NCBI RefSeq assembly: GCF_900091585.1
Contig: NZ_FMHT01000003.1
Location: 2,093,501-2,157,500, forward strand
Origin: Micromonospora nigra
GTDB lineage: Bacteria > Actinomycetota > Actinomycetes > Mycobacteriales > Micromonosporaceae
Direction of reading: 5' to 3'
Length of the DNA stretch: 64,000 bases
A program made the translations under genes and the position numbers. The notes beneath the pieces were generated by a model. That model made no database searches, was not told where the DNA came from, and worked only from the letters and a program-made list of their open reading frames with translations. Of the stretch, positions 15,823 through 23,615 are shown piece by piece. The first letter of the stretch is position 1. Each line of letters begins with the position of its first letter.

Positions 15823-17013
15823 GTGACGACGACCGCCGATGCCGACCCCCTGGTGGCGCGGATGCGCCCATTCGGGACGACCATCTTCGCCGAGATGTCC
15901 GCCCTCGCTGTGCGCACCGGCGCGGTCAACCTCGGCCAGGGCTTCCCCGACACCGACGGGCCACCGGAGATGCTGGCCGCCGCCGCCGAGGCGTTGCGCT
16001 CCGGCCGTAACCAGTACCCGCCCGGCCCCGGGGTGCCCGAGCTGCGCGCGGCGGTGTCGGCGCACCAGCGCCGGTTCTGGGGCCTGGAGTACGACCCGGA
16101 CGGCGAGGTCGTGGTGACCGCCGGTGCCACGGAGGCGATCGCCGCCGCGATCCTCGGCCTGTGCGAGCCCGGCGACGAGGTGGTGTGCTTCGAGCCGTAC
16201 TACGACTCGTACGCCGCCTCGATCACCCTGGCCGGCGCGGTCCGCCGCCCGGTCACCCTGCGTCCCGACCCCGAGGGCCGGTACGCCTTCGACCCCGACG
16301 CCCTGCGTGCCGCCTTCGGCCCGCGTACCCGGCTGGTGCTGCTCAACTCCCCGCACAACCCCACCGGCAAGGTGTTCACCCCGGGCGAGCTGGAGCTGGT
16401 GGCGCAGCTGTGCCGCGAGCACGGCGCGTACGCGGTGACCGACGAGGTGTACGAACACCTGGTCTTCACCGACGCCGCGTCCGGGCACGTGCCGCTGGCG
16501 ACCCTGCCCGGGATGTGGGAGCGCACGCTGCGCATCTCCTCGGCCGGCAAGACGTTCTCCTGCACCGGCTGGAAGGTCGGCTGGGTGAGCGGGCCGAGGC
16601 CCCTGGTCTCGGCGGTGCTACGGGTGAAGCAGTTCCTCACCTTCGTCAACGCCGCACCCCTGCAACCGGCCGTCGCGGTGGCGCTCGCCCTGCCCGACGA
16701 CTACTTCGCCGAGTTCCGCCGGGGCATGCAGGCCCGCCGGGACCAGCTCGTCGGCGGCCTGACCGACGCCGGCTTCGGGGTGCTCGTGCCCGAGGGCACG
16801 TACTTCGTCACCGCCGACATCGGGCCGCTCGGCGGGGTCGACGGCGTCGACTTCTGCCGCTCCCTGCCGGAGCGCTGCGGCGTGGTGGCGGTGCCCACCC
16901 AGGTCTTCTACGACGACCCGGAGGCCGGCCGCCGGCTGGTCCGCTTCGCCTTCTGCAAGCGGCCCGAGGTGCTGACGGAGGCCGTCGGCCGGCTGCGCCG
17001 CCCGGCGGGCTGA
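15823..17013 (+). CDS. Class I/II PLP-dependent aminotransferase
   Basis: 396 residues, fold type I. Conserved parts are NLGQGFPDTDGPP, NQYPPGPGVPELR, LNSPHNPTGKVF, DEVYEHLVF and the PLP lysine in SSAGKTFSCTGWKVGW (Lys243). The C-terminal RFAFCKRPEVL is typical of the kynurenine aminotransferase / succinyl-DAP aminotransferase (DapC) group of actinomycetes. The precise amino acid substrate is not certain. GTG start at 15823; TACCCT lies six bases upstream, so it may be leaderless. Divergent from glmS. Confidence 0.9.
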   Translation: MTTTADADPLVARMRPFGTTIFAEMSALAVRTGAVNLGQGFPDTDGPPEMLAAAAEALRSGRNQYPPGPGVPELRAAVSAHQRRFWGLEYDPDGEVVVTAGATEAIAAAILGLCEPGDEVVCFEPYYDSYAASITLAGAVRRPVTLRPDPEGRYAFDPDALRAAFGPRTRLVLLNSPHNPTGKVFTPGELELVAQLCREHGAYAVTDEVYEHLVFTDAASGHVPLATLPGMWERTLRISSAGKTFSCTGWKVGWVSGPRPLVSAVLRVKQFLTFVNAAPLQPAVAVALALPDDYFAEFRRGMQARRDQLVGGLTDAGFGVLVPEGTYFVTADIGPLGGVDGVDFCRSLPERCGVVAVPTQVFYDDPEAGRRLVRFAFCKRPEVLTEAVGRLRRPAG

Positions 17014-17083
17014 CCCGCCGGCGGGCCGCCGCGGCCACGGGCCGCGAAGCCCACGGACGGCCAGGCCGAGCGGCCAGGTCCGG

Positions 17084-17134
17084 TTCTGCCGGCGCGACGA
17101 TTCTGCCGCCGCGACGGTTCTGCCGGCGCGACGA
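17084..17134. repeat. 17-bp tandem repeat, three copies
   Basis: Units 17084-17100, 17101-17117 and 17118-17134 follow TTCTGCCGGCGCGACGA, the middle one with two or so changes. They lie in the 188-bp gap between the convergent aminotransferase and membrane-protein genes, where nothing else obvious is found apart from GC-rich inverted sequence around the aminotransferase stop. Confidence 0.9.
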
Positions 17135-17201
17135 GCGGGACCGGGACGCCGCTGCCCTTCCGGCCTCCGCCGACGCGCTGCCGGACGGCACCGAACGGCC
17201 G

Positions 17202-18416
17202 TCAGCGGATCGGGTCGGTGGGCGGCACCGGGCCGGGCGCCCCGGTGTCCGGGCGCGGGCGCGGCGGAGCCCAGACCGAGTCGTCCTGCCCACTGGCCGG
17301 CGGGCCCACCGGCGTCGGACCGCCCGCCCGGGCCGGGCCGGCCGGCGGGGAGCCGGCTGCCGCTGCGGCGTCCTCGGCGCCGGTGTCGACCCGGGCCCTG
17401 CGGCGGGCCGCCGACCAGGCCAGCACCGCCGCCACGAGGAACAGCAGGGCCGCCAGCTGCATCAGCTCGGCTGCGGACCGCACGTCGTGCGTGACGGCGA
17501 GGTGGCGGGACCGTTCGGCGGCGTCCTGCCACTGCTCCGGGTCCAGCGGCAGCACGTCCTGGAGCAGACTCAGCGCGGCGGCGAGCGGCAGGGAGACCAG
17601 CAGCAGCGCCAGCCGGCCCCGGGTCGACCGGCGCAGCGCCGCCCACCAGACCAGCCCGGCCAGGACCACTGTGCCGAGCACCAGCAGCACGGCGGTGGCA
17701 CCGAAGGTGGGCCACCAGACGTTGCGCCGCTCCACCTCGGCGGCGGTCAGGCCGTACACGGTCACCCAGGGGAACAGCACGCCCGCCAGCGTGGCGAGCG
17801 TGGCCGCGCCCGCCACGGCGAACCGGCCGCTGCCGGGCCACCAGGTGGCGACGAGGACCATCGCGAGCACCGCGACGCCGAGCACGCCGAGTGTCAGGCC
17901 GGAGGTGTCGTAGCCGAACCAGATCGAGCCGTACCCCTCGTCGAGGAGGGTCCCGGTCCGGCGGACGACCTCGGCCCAGCGGCCGGCGGCCTCGTCCGCG
18001 CCGGACGACAGGCGGTGCGCCGCACCGACCAGCACCGTGGACAGGACCGCCAGCGCCAAGCCGGCCACCGCCACCGCTCCGCGCGCCCACCGCCGGGGCA
18101 GCAGCACGGCAGCCCCGACCAGCAGGACCACCGGCACCACGACCACGAGGAACGCATATCCCCAGGCACCGATCCCGGTGACCCCGAGCCGGGCCTCCGA
18201 GTCCTGGTTGACCAGGGCGTCGGAGCGCACCCCGAGCACCGAGAGGGACACCTCGGACCAGGGCGCCACGGCGGCGACGCCGAGCAGACCGACCCCGACG
18301 AGGGTGGCGAGCAGCCGACCCCAGCGGGCTGCGAACCAGCCGGCCTCTTCCTCCGGACCCGGTTCACCGGCCGGCGGGTCGTCGGCAGGCTGCCAGGTGG
18401 CGGCGGGATGGGACAC
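17202..18416 (-). CDS. Polytopic membrane protein of unknown function
   Basis: 404 residues from GTG 18416. GGAGGTGATC lies immediately upstream, so this start is well supported. About eight membrane segments can be read, beginning LLATLVGVGLLGVAAVAPW and ending LAALLFLVAAVLAWSAA. A polar loop between helices 3 and 4 contains LDEGYGSIWFGYDTSG. The C-terminal 70 residues are an alanine/glycine/proline-rich cytoplasmic-type tail. I do not recognise a family. It is downstream of glmM on the same strand, but a hairpin and repeats lie between. Confidence 0.8.
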   Translation of the reverse strand: MSHPAATWQPADDPPAGEPGPEEEAGWFAARWGRLLATLVGVGLLGVAAVAPWSEVSLSVLGVRSDALVNQDSEARLGVTGIGAWGYAFLVVVVPVVLLVGAAVLLPRRWARGAVAVAGLALAVLSTVLVGAAHRLSSGADEAAGRWAEVVRRTGTLLDEGYGSIWFGYDTSGLTLGVLGVAVLAMVLVATWWPGSGRFAVAGAATLATLAGVLFPWVTVYGLTAAEVERRNVWWPTFGATAVLLVLGTVVLAGLVWWAALRRSTRGRLALLLVSLPLAAALSLLQDVLPLDPEQWQDAAERSRHLAVTHDVRSAAELMQLAALLFLVAAVLAWSAARRRARVDTGAEDAAAAAGSPPAGPARAGGPTPVGPPASGQDDSVWAPPRPRPDTGAPGPVPPTDPIR

Positions 18417-18437
18417 GATCACCTCCGCGGGACAGGC

Positions 18438-18506
18438 TGGTCGCCGTACGACCAGGCCGGAATCACGCTGGTCGCCGAACGACGAACGGGGACAGGGTGG
18501 TCGCCG
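18438..18506. repeat. Three phased copies of TGGTCGCCG
   Basis: The element TGGTCGCCG followed by a variable ACGAC-like tail occurs at 18438, 18469 and 18498, spaced 31 and 29 bp. It lies directly upstream of the membrane-protein gene. The three-turn spacing could suit a DNA-binding protein, or the copies may be worn tandem duplicates. Confidence 0.6.
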
Positions 18507-18527
18507 GACGGCCACCCGGGACGTGGA

Positions 18528-18562
18528 CGTCGTGGGACGACGCGCGACATGGTCCCACGACG
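18528..18562. terminator. 11-bp perfect inverted repeat after glmM
   Basis: CGTCGTGGGAC (18528-18538) pairs perfectly with GTCCCACGACG (18552-18562) across a 13-nt loop. It lies about 80 bp past the glmM stop and upstream of the membrane-protein gene. There is no U-tract, so it could be a terminator of the GC-hairpin type or an operator. Confidence 0.5.
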
Positions 18563-18639
18563 GCGGCCCCGGTGCGGGGACGCGACACCGGACAGATGGC
18601 AGGCGCCACGAGGAAACGGTCGAGCGGGCGGCGGTGTGG

Positions 18640-19998
18640 TCAGGCCCTCGGCGGGCTCGCGGTGCGGACCAGGGCGGCGATGCGCTCGGCGACGTCCCGG
18701 GCGGTCTGCTCGGTGGCGGCCTCGACCATGACGCGTACCAGCGGTTCGGTGCCGGAGGGCCGCAGCAGCACCCGCCCGGTGTCGCCCAGCTCCGCCTCGG
18801 CCCGCTCGACCTCGGCCCGGACGACGGGAGCGGCGGCACCGACCGTACGGTCGCCCACCGGGACGTTGATCAGCACCTGGGGCAGCTTGGTGACCACGCC
18901 GGCCAGGTCGGCCAGGGACCGGCCGGTGGCCGCCATCCTGGCCATCAGGTGCAGGCCGGTCAGCACCCCGTCGCCGGTGGTGGCGTAGGCCGGCATGACG
19001 ATGTGTCCGCTCTGCTCGCCGCCGAGGGCGAGGCCGGCGGCGCGCAGCTCCTCCAGCACGTACCGGTCGCCCACCTTGGTCTCGACCAGCCGGATGCCCT
19101 CGGCGGACATGGCCAGGCGCAGGCCGAGGTTGCTCATCACGGTGGCCACCAGGGTGTCGTCGGTCAGCGTGCCGGCCTCCCGCATCGCCAGGGCCAGGAT
19201 GGCCATCACCTCGTCGCCGTCGACCTCGTCGCCCTCGGCGGTCACCGCGAGGCACCGGTCGGCGTCGCCGTCGTGGGCGATGCCGAGGTGCGCGCCGTGC
19301 TCGACCACGGCGGCGCGCAGCGCCTCGATGTGGTTGGACCCGCAGCCGTCGTTGATGTTGAGGCCGTCCGGCTCGGCGTGGATCGCGACGACCTCGGCAC
19401 CGGCCTCCCGGTAGGCCACGGGGGCGACCTCGGCGGCGGCACCGTTGGCGCAGTCGACCACGACCTTGATGCCGTCGAGGCGGTGCGGCACCGTGCTGCC
19501 GAGGTGCTGGACGTAGTGGTCGGCACCGTCGAGCAGGTCGTGCACCCGGCCGACGCCGGCCCCGACGGGCCGCGCCCAGGCGGTGGTGGCGTTGGCTTCG
19601 ACGGCGGCCTCGATACGCAGCTCGATCTCGTCCGGCAGCTTGTGTCCCCCGGCGGCGAAGAGCTTGATCCCGTTGTCGGGCATCGGGTTGTGCGAGGCGG
19701 ACAGCATCACCCCGAGGTCGGCCTTGGCCTCGGCGGTGAGGTAGGCCACGGCGGGGGTGGGCAGCACACCGACCCGGATCACGGTCGCGCCGGCGCTGGT
19801 GAGCCCGGCGACCACGGCCGCCTCCAGCATCTCGCCGCTGGCGCGGGTGTCCCGCCCGACCACGGCCACCGGCGGGTGGCTGCGGTCGGTCTCCGCGAGC
19901 GTGTGGGCGGCGGCCACGGCGACCGCGAGCGCCAGCTCGGGAGTGAGATCCGCGTTCGCCCGCCCGCGTACGCCGTCCGTGCCGAACAACCGACCCAT
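18640..19998 (-). CDS. glmM: Phosphoglucosamine mutase
   Basis: Converts glucosamine-6-phosphate to glucosamine-1-phosphate, the step after GlmS. 452 residues from ATG 19998 with GGAGG nine bases upstream. Conserved features are [12 protein letters not shown], the phosphoserine loop [10 protein letters not shown] (Ser54), the metal-binding HDGDADRC and the phosphate-binding [17 protein letters not shown] near the C-terminus. It follows rpsI on the same strand but a strong terminator separates them, so it probably has its own promoter. Confidence 0.97.
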   Translation of the reverse strand: MGRLFGTDGVRGRANADLTPELALAVAVAAAHTLAETDRSHPPVAVVGRDTRASGEMLEAAVVAGLTSAGATVIRVGVLPTPAVAYLTAEAKADLGVMLSASHNPMPDNGIKLFAAGGHKLPDEIELRIEAAVEANATTAWARPVGAGVGRVHDLLDGADHYVQHLGSTVPHRLDGIKVVVDCANGAAAEVAPVAYREAGAEVVAIHAEPDGLNINDGCGSNHIEALRAAVVEHGAHLGIAHDGDADRCLAVTAEGDEVDGDEVMAILALAMREAGTLTDDTLVATVMSNLGLRLAMSAEGIRLVETKVGDRYVLEELRAAGLALGGEQSGHIVMPAYATTGDGVLTGLHLMARMAATGRSLADLAGVVTKLPQVLINVPVGDRTVGAAAPVVRAEVERAEAELGDTGRVLLRPSGTEPLVRVMVEAATEQTARDVAERIAALVRTASPPRA

Positions 19999-20031
19999 AC
20001 CCGCCAACCTCCGTTGGAACTGCCGTGGAAG

Positions 20032-20087
20032 AAAAAGCGGAACGGCCGGCCCACCTCCCCCGGTCGAGGGGGAGGCGGACCGGCCGT
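20032..20087 (-). terminator. Intrinsic terminator of rplM-rpsI
   Basis: A 20-bp stem (20042-20061 with 20068-20087, six-base loop) that is fully paired in RNA if two G-U pairs are allowed. On the minus strand it is followed within a few bases by UUUUU (20032-20036). It lies 30 bp past the rpsI stop. This is one of the few hairpins in the window with a real U-tract. Confidence 0.9.
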
Positions 20088-20116
20088 CCGTCAGAAGTAC
20101 AAGGTGCGGCTGAAGG

Positions 20117-20581
20117 TCAGCGCTTCGAGTACTGGGGAGCCTTGCGGGCCTTCTTGAGGCCGTACTTCTTGCTCTCCTTGACCCGCGCGTCGCGGGTGAG
20201 GAATCCGGCCTTCTTCAGCGCCGGACGGTCGTCGGGCTCGCTGACGATCAGCGCCCGCGCGATGGCGAGGCGCAGTGCGCCGGCCTGACCGGTGGTGCCG
20301 CCGCCGCGCAGGTTGGCGATGACGTCGAAGGCCTCCGGCTTCTCGGCGGTGACCAGCGGATCCTTGATCAGCTGCTGGTGCACCTTGCTCGGGAAGTAGG
20401 CCTCGAGGTCCCGACCGTTGCAGGTGATCTTGCCGGAACCCGGCACGATGCGGACCCGGACGATGGCTTCCTTGCGCCGACCCACGGTCTGGATCGGGCG
20501 GTCACCACGGGGCGCGCGGGCGACGGGCGCCGGCGCCTCGGTGGCCTCGGGGGCGACCTCGGTGGCGGTGATGTCGGTCAT
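20117..20581 (-). CDS. rpsI: 30S ribosomal protein S9
   Basis: 154 residues. The conserved S9 domain begins at [19 protein letters not shown] and ends with [17 protein letters not shown]. The first 35 residues are an alanine/proline-rich extension, common in actinomycetes. ATG 20581 has GAAGGAAG five bases upstream. An in-frame GTG at 20605 overlaps the rplM stop, so a coupled longer form cannot be excluded. Confidence 0.98.
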   Translation of the reverse strand: MTDITATEVAPEATEAPAPVARAPRGDRPIQTVGRRKEAIVRVRIVPGSGKITCNGRDLEAYFPSKVHQQLIKDPLVTAEKPEAFDVIANLRGGGTTGQAGALRLAIARALIVSEPDDRPALKKAGFLTRDARVKESKKYGLKKARKAPQYSKR

Positions 20582-20601
20582 GCTGCTTCCTTCGCCCGCG
20601 C

Positions 20602-21045
20602 TCACTGCGCGATCTGCTTGATCTCGAACGGCACCGGCTGCTGCGCGGCGTGCGGGTGCTCGGCACCGGCGTAGACCTTCAGCTTCTTGATCAGCTGACG
20701 GCCGAGCTTGTTGTGCGGGAGCATGCCCTTGACGGCCAGCTCGACGGCCCGCTCGGGGCGCTTGGTCAGCAGCTCCTCGTAGCCCACCTGCTTGAGACCG
20801 CCCGGGTAGCCGGAGTGGCGGTAGGCGATCTTCTGCTGCCGCTTGTTGCCGGTCAGCGCAACCTTGCCCGCGTTCACGATGACGACGAAGTCGCCCGTGT
20901 CGACGTGCGGCGCGAAAGTCGGCTTGTGCTTGCCGCGCAGCAGCGTGGCGGCGTGGGTGGCCAGGCGGCCCAGCACGACATCAGAGGCGTCGATGACGTG
21001 CCACTGACGCTCGATCTCACCCGGCTTCGGGCTGTACGTACGCAC
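20602..21045 (-). CDS. rplM: 50S ribosomal protein L13
   Basis: 147 residues from GTG 21045 ([20 protein letters not shown]), with AAGGTAG upstream. The usual L13 segments [31 protein letters not shown] and [15 protein letters not shown] are present. Forms a two-gene operon with rpsI. Confidence 0.98.
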   Translation of the reverse strand: MRTYSPKPGEIERQWHVIDASDVVLGRLATHAATLLRGKHKPTFAPHVDTGDFVVIVNAGKVALTGNKRQQKIAYRHSGYPGGLKQVGYEELLTKRPERAVELAVKGMLPHNKLGRQLIKKLKVYAGAEHPHAAQQPVPFEIKQIAQ

Positions 21046-21136
21046 AGGTCTACCTTGTCTCGTCGTCGGTCTGGGGTCGCGCGCCGAGGTGACCAGATGC
21101 TCCAGGCCGGACCAGCGCGCACGAACGACCAAGCGC

Positions 21137-21165
21137 ACCTTAGGCGGCACGCCACTGGATGTCGT
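21137..21165 (-). promoter_or_regulatory. Candidate promoter of rplM-rpsI
   Basis: On the minus strand ACGACA (21160-21165) and TAAGGT (21137-21142) are separated by 17 bp and lie about 90 bp upstream of rplM. The -10 fits the TAnnnT pattern of actinomycete housekeeping promoters; the -35 matches TTGACA at four of six positions. Read by eye, not tested. Confidence 0.45.
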
Positions 21166-21206
21166 ACAACAGCAGGCAACGATACCCGCCGCCCGGCGGG
21201 CCAGTC

Positions 21207-21237
21207 AAAACGGGGTCCGCCCCGCGCGGCGGACCCC
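21207..21237 (-). terminator. Intrinsic terminator of narK
   Basis: GGGGTCCGCC (21212-21221) pairs perfectly with GGCGGACCCC (21228-21237) across six bases. On the minus strand the stem is followed by GUUUUGAC. It starts 16 bp after the narK stop and separates narK from rplM. Confidence 0.8.
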
Positions 21238-21252
21238 CGGCCATGACCGGGA

Positions 21253-22620
21253 TCACACCCGGGCGCGGGCCATCCGGGCTCCCGGGCGCAGGTAGGCGGC
21301 CCAGGTGACCACCAGCAGCAGCAGGAAGAACCCGAGGTAGAAGCGCAGTGCGGGCTGGATGCCGCCGTAGGTCGACCTGGCCCAGGCGTAGCAGATCGGC
21401 ACCAGGAACCCGCCGAGGGCGCCGACCGAGGAGATGATGCCGAGCGCACCGGCCGCCTGCCGGCGCATCGCCAGCATCGTCTCCGGCGACCCGCCCAGAT
21501 CCTCGCCCTTGACCTGGAAGATCCTGGAGATCATCCGGTAGGTCGAGCCGTTGCCGATGCCGGTGGCCACGAACAACACCATGAAGGCCACGAAGAACAC
21601 GCCGAGGCTGCGGTTGTCGACCGACCACAGCGCCGCGTACGCGCCGACGGCCATCAGGACGAAGCTGCCCACCGTCACCCGGGCGCCGCCGACCGAGTCG
21701 GACAGCCGGCCGCCGAACGGCCGGCAGACCGAGCCCACCGCGGCGCCCAGGAACGCCCAGGCGAGCGCGATGTCGGGCCGACCGAAGACGGAGTTGAGCA
21801 GCGTCGGGAAGGCCGCCGAGTAGCCGATGAAGGAGCCGAAGGTGCCGATGTACAGCAGGGACATGATCCAGGTGTCCCGGTGCCGCAGCGACGACCAGAC
21901 GGGCCTGACGTCGGCCTTGGCCTCGGCGAGGTTGTCCATCCACAGGAAGGCGCAGACGGCGGCGATCACCGCGAGGGGGATGTACATCAGGCCCGCGCGG
22001 GCCAGCGCCAGCCCGCCGCCGATGACGATCACCTGGGGCACCACGAACTGCACGACGGCCACGCCGATGTTGCCGCCGGCGGCGTTGAGCCCGAGCGCCC
22101 AGCCCTTCTCCCGCTCCGGGTAGAAGAAGGAGATGTTCGCCATGCTGGAGGCGAAGTTGCCGCCACCGAAGCCGGCGGTCGCGGCGATCAGCACCAGCGG
22201 CACGAAGCCGATCTGGGGGTTCTCCACCGCCCAGGCCAGCCCGGCGCAGGGCACGATCAGCAGCAGCGCGGAGATGACGGTCCAGTTGCGCCCGCCGAAG
22301 AGCGGCACCGCGAACGTGTACGGCAGCCGCAGCAGCGCGCCGACGCCGCTGGGCACGGCGGTGAGCCAGAGGGCCTGGCTGGTGGTGAGCTGCCAGCCGG
22401 TGTCGCCGAGGCGGACCACCACGATGCTCCAGAGCAACCAGACCGAGAAGCCGATGTGCTCGGCGAAGATCGACCAGATCAGGTTGCGCCGGGCGACGCC
22501 CCTTCCGGCGCTCCGCCAGAAGACGGGGTCCTCGGGTGCCCAGTGGCCGATCCAGCGGCCGGGGCGGCGTTGCAGGTCGACCTCGTCGGTCACCTCGGGT
22601 CGCACGCTTGTCGCGGTCAT
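21253..22620 (-). CDS. narK: Nitrate/nitrite transporter, NarK type (MFS)
   Basis: 455 residues with about twelve membrane segments. The NarK family signatures are present: GFGGGNFASSMANISFFYP in the first half and GIGNGSTYRMI in the second, the glycine-rich nitrate signatures of helices 5 and 11. The N-terminal 60 residues are cytoplasmic. ATG 22620 has GCAGGAG just upstream. It stands on the opposite strand to the nas/nir operon and about 1 kb from it, and would supply nitrate to NasA or export nitrite. Confidence 0.93.
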   Translation of the reverse strand: MTATSVRPEVTDEVDLQRRPGRWIGHWAPEDPVFWRSAGRGVARRNLIWSIFAEHIGFSVWLLWSIVVVRLGDTGWQLTTSQALWLTAVPSGVGALLRLPYTFAVPLFGGRNWTVISALLLIVPCAGLAWAVENPQIGFVPLVLIAATAGFGGGNFASSMANISFFYPEREKGWALGLNAAGGNIGVAVVQFVVPQVIVIGGGLALARAGLMYIPLAVIAAVCAFLWMDNLAEAKADVRPVWSSLRHRDTWIMSLLYIGTFGSFIGYSAAFPTLLNSVFGRPDIALAWAFLGAAVGSVCRPFGGRLSDSVGGARVTVGSFVLMAVGAYAALWSVDNRSLGVFFVAFMVLFVATGIGNGSTYRMISRIFQVKGEDLGGSPETMLAMRRQAAGALGIISSVGALGGFLVPICYAWARSTYGGIQPALRFYLGFFLLLLVVTWAAYLRPGARMARARV

Positions 22621-22801
22621 CAGCTCCTGCTCCTCCCGGCCGGCCACGTGGTCGACGGCCCGTGCGTACCCGGTCGGTCGGGGGCGGCGGGCGGTCCCGG
22701 CAGAAAGCTAGGCAGCGGCCGTTACCACGGCGTTCGTCGTCGGAGTCGGCCAGGCAACGGTGATCGCACGGCCGGGCGGAGGCGGCGGTGAGGACGGTGG
22801 C

Positions 22802-23095
22802 TCAGAGCTGCTGGAGGATGCGCAACGCCCGGCTGACCCGCAGCATGGTGTCGGTGTCGGCCACGTCCACACACTCGGTGAACCACTTCTTCATGGGCGC
22901 GGAGAGCCGGTCGGGCATGACGACCCACCCACCCATCGGCACGGCCAGGGGCGAGTCGCGCAGCAGCGCGGCCTCGACCACCTCGGCGACGATCACGATC
23001 GGCACGTCGGTGGAGTTGTAGACGTCGGAGCTGACCACCAGGCCGAGGCGTTCCCGGGCGCCGGAGATGCGCCAGACCTCGCCCCTACGCAGCAC
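22802..23095 (-). CDS. PemK/MazF-like toxin of a type II toxin-antitoxin pair
   Basis: 97 residues from GTG 23095, overlapping the last 11 bases of the antitoxin gene. It starts VLRRGEVWRISGARERLGLVVSS, the fold pattern of PemK/MazF endoribonucleases (RRGEVW then LVVSSDVYN). VPIVIVAEV forms the next strand and the end is helical. This suggests mRNA cleavage, but the family match is by pattern only. The remaining gap to narK (22621-22801) has no gene and no clear regulatory motif. Confidence 0.75.
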   Translation of the reverse strand: MLRRGEVWRISGARERLGLVVSSDVYNSTDVPIVIVAEVVEAALLRDSPLAVPMGGWVVMPDRLSAPMKKWFTECVDVADTDTMLRVSRALRILQQL

Positions 23096-23342
23096 GCGGG
23101 CGCCCGCCGAAGAGCAGGTCGTCGACCATGCCCACCTCGCGGGCGTCGGCCAGGGCGGCGGCCTCCAGGTCGAGCCCGGCGCGACCGACGGCGGCGGCGT
23201 GGGCGCTGAACACCTCACGCAGCGCCTTCTCCCGGGCCGCCTGGTCCATCCAGGCGGACAGCGAGAGCCCTTCGCGCTTGGCGAACCGCCGGGCCTCCTC
23301 GATCGTCTCGTCGGAGAACGACAGGGTCACCTTGGCTGTCAT
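23085..23342 (-). CDS. Ribbon-helix-helix antitoxin
   Basis: 85 residues from ATG 23342. The N-terminus MTAKVTLSFSDETIEEARRF followed by AKREGLSLSAWM is a textbook ribbon-helix-helix DNA-binding pattern (strand, helix, helix). The C-terminal half (AHAAAVGRAGLDLEAAALAD...) should wrap the toxin. The first gene of the pair and the 11-bp overlap with the toxin give the standard antitoxin-toxin layout. Autorepression from its own upstream region is expected. Confidence 0.75.
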   Translation of the reverse strand: MTAKVTLSFSDETIEEARRFAKREGLSLSAWMDQAAREKALREVFSAHAAAVGRAGLDLEAAALADAREVGMVDDLLFGGRPRAA

Positions 23343-23553
23343 GCCGAGCAGACTACCCGCTGGTATGACCGCCAGTCATCCCGACCGGTCCGCGGATTGG
23401 CGCCGACCGCCGAAGACGGCAAACCGCCGCCACCGCCCACGACCGACGTCGGCGGTGTCGATCGCACTCACCTGCTCCCGCAGTTCGGGAACCGGCTTCC
23501 GCCTGGTGGGCACTGCGAGCCGACGCGGTGCCCCTGTGCGGTGTGAGCGGCTC

Positions 23554-23591
23554 TTGACAGGACCGAAACAGACGGGACCCGGACCGGAAAC
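23554..23591 (+). promoter_or_regulatory. GlnR-type binding site upstream of nasA
   Basis: TTGAC-n6-GAAAC-n6-GACCC-n6-GAAAC at 23554-23591 with exact six-base spacers. The described actinomycete GlnR box is gTnAC-n6-GaAAC repeated. Both GAAAC half-sites are perfect and the first GTnAC half-site matches four of five. It ends 24 bp before the nasA ATG. The rest of the gap (23343-23553) shows nothing else I can name. Confidence 0.7.
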
Positions 23592-23615
23592 CGCCCCCCG
23601 GCACGCTGTGCCGAC

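Noticed and set aside
13151..15826. Very long plus-strand frame opposite glmS
   Set aside because: It is the antisense shadow of glmS; composition is arginine/glycine/histidine-rich with no domain, while glmS is unmistakable on the other strand.
23554..23559. TTGACA as the -35 of the nasA promoter
   Set aside because: No acceptable -10 lies 16-18 bp downstream; the hexamer fits better as the first half-site of the GlnR box.
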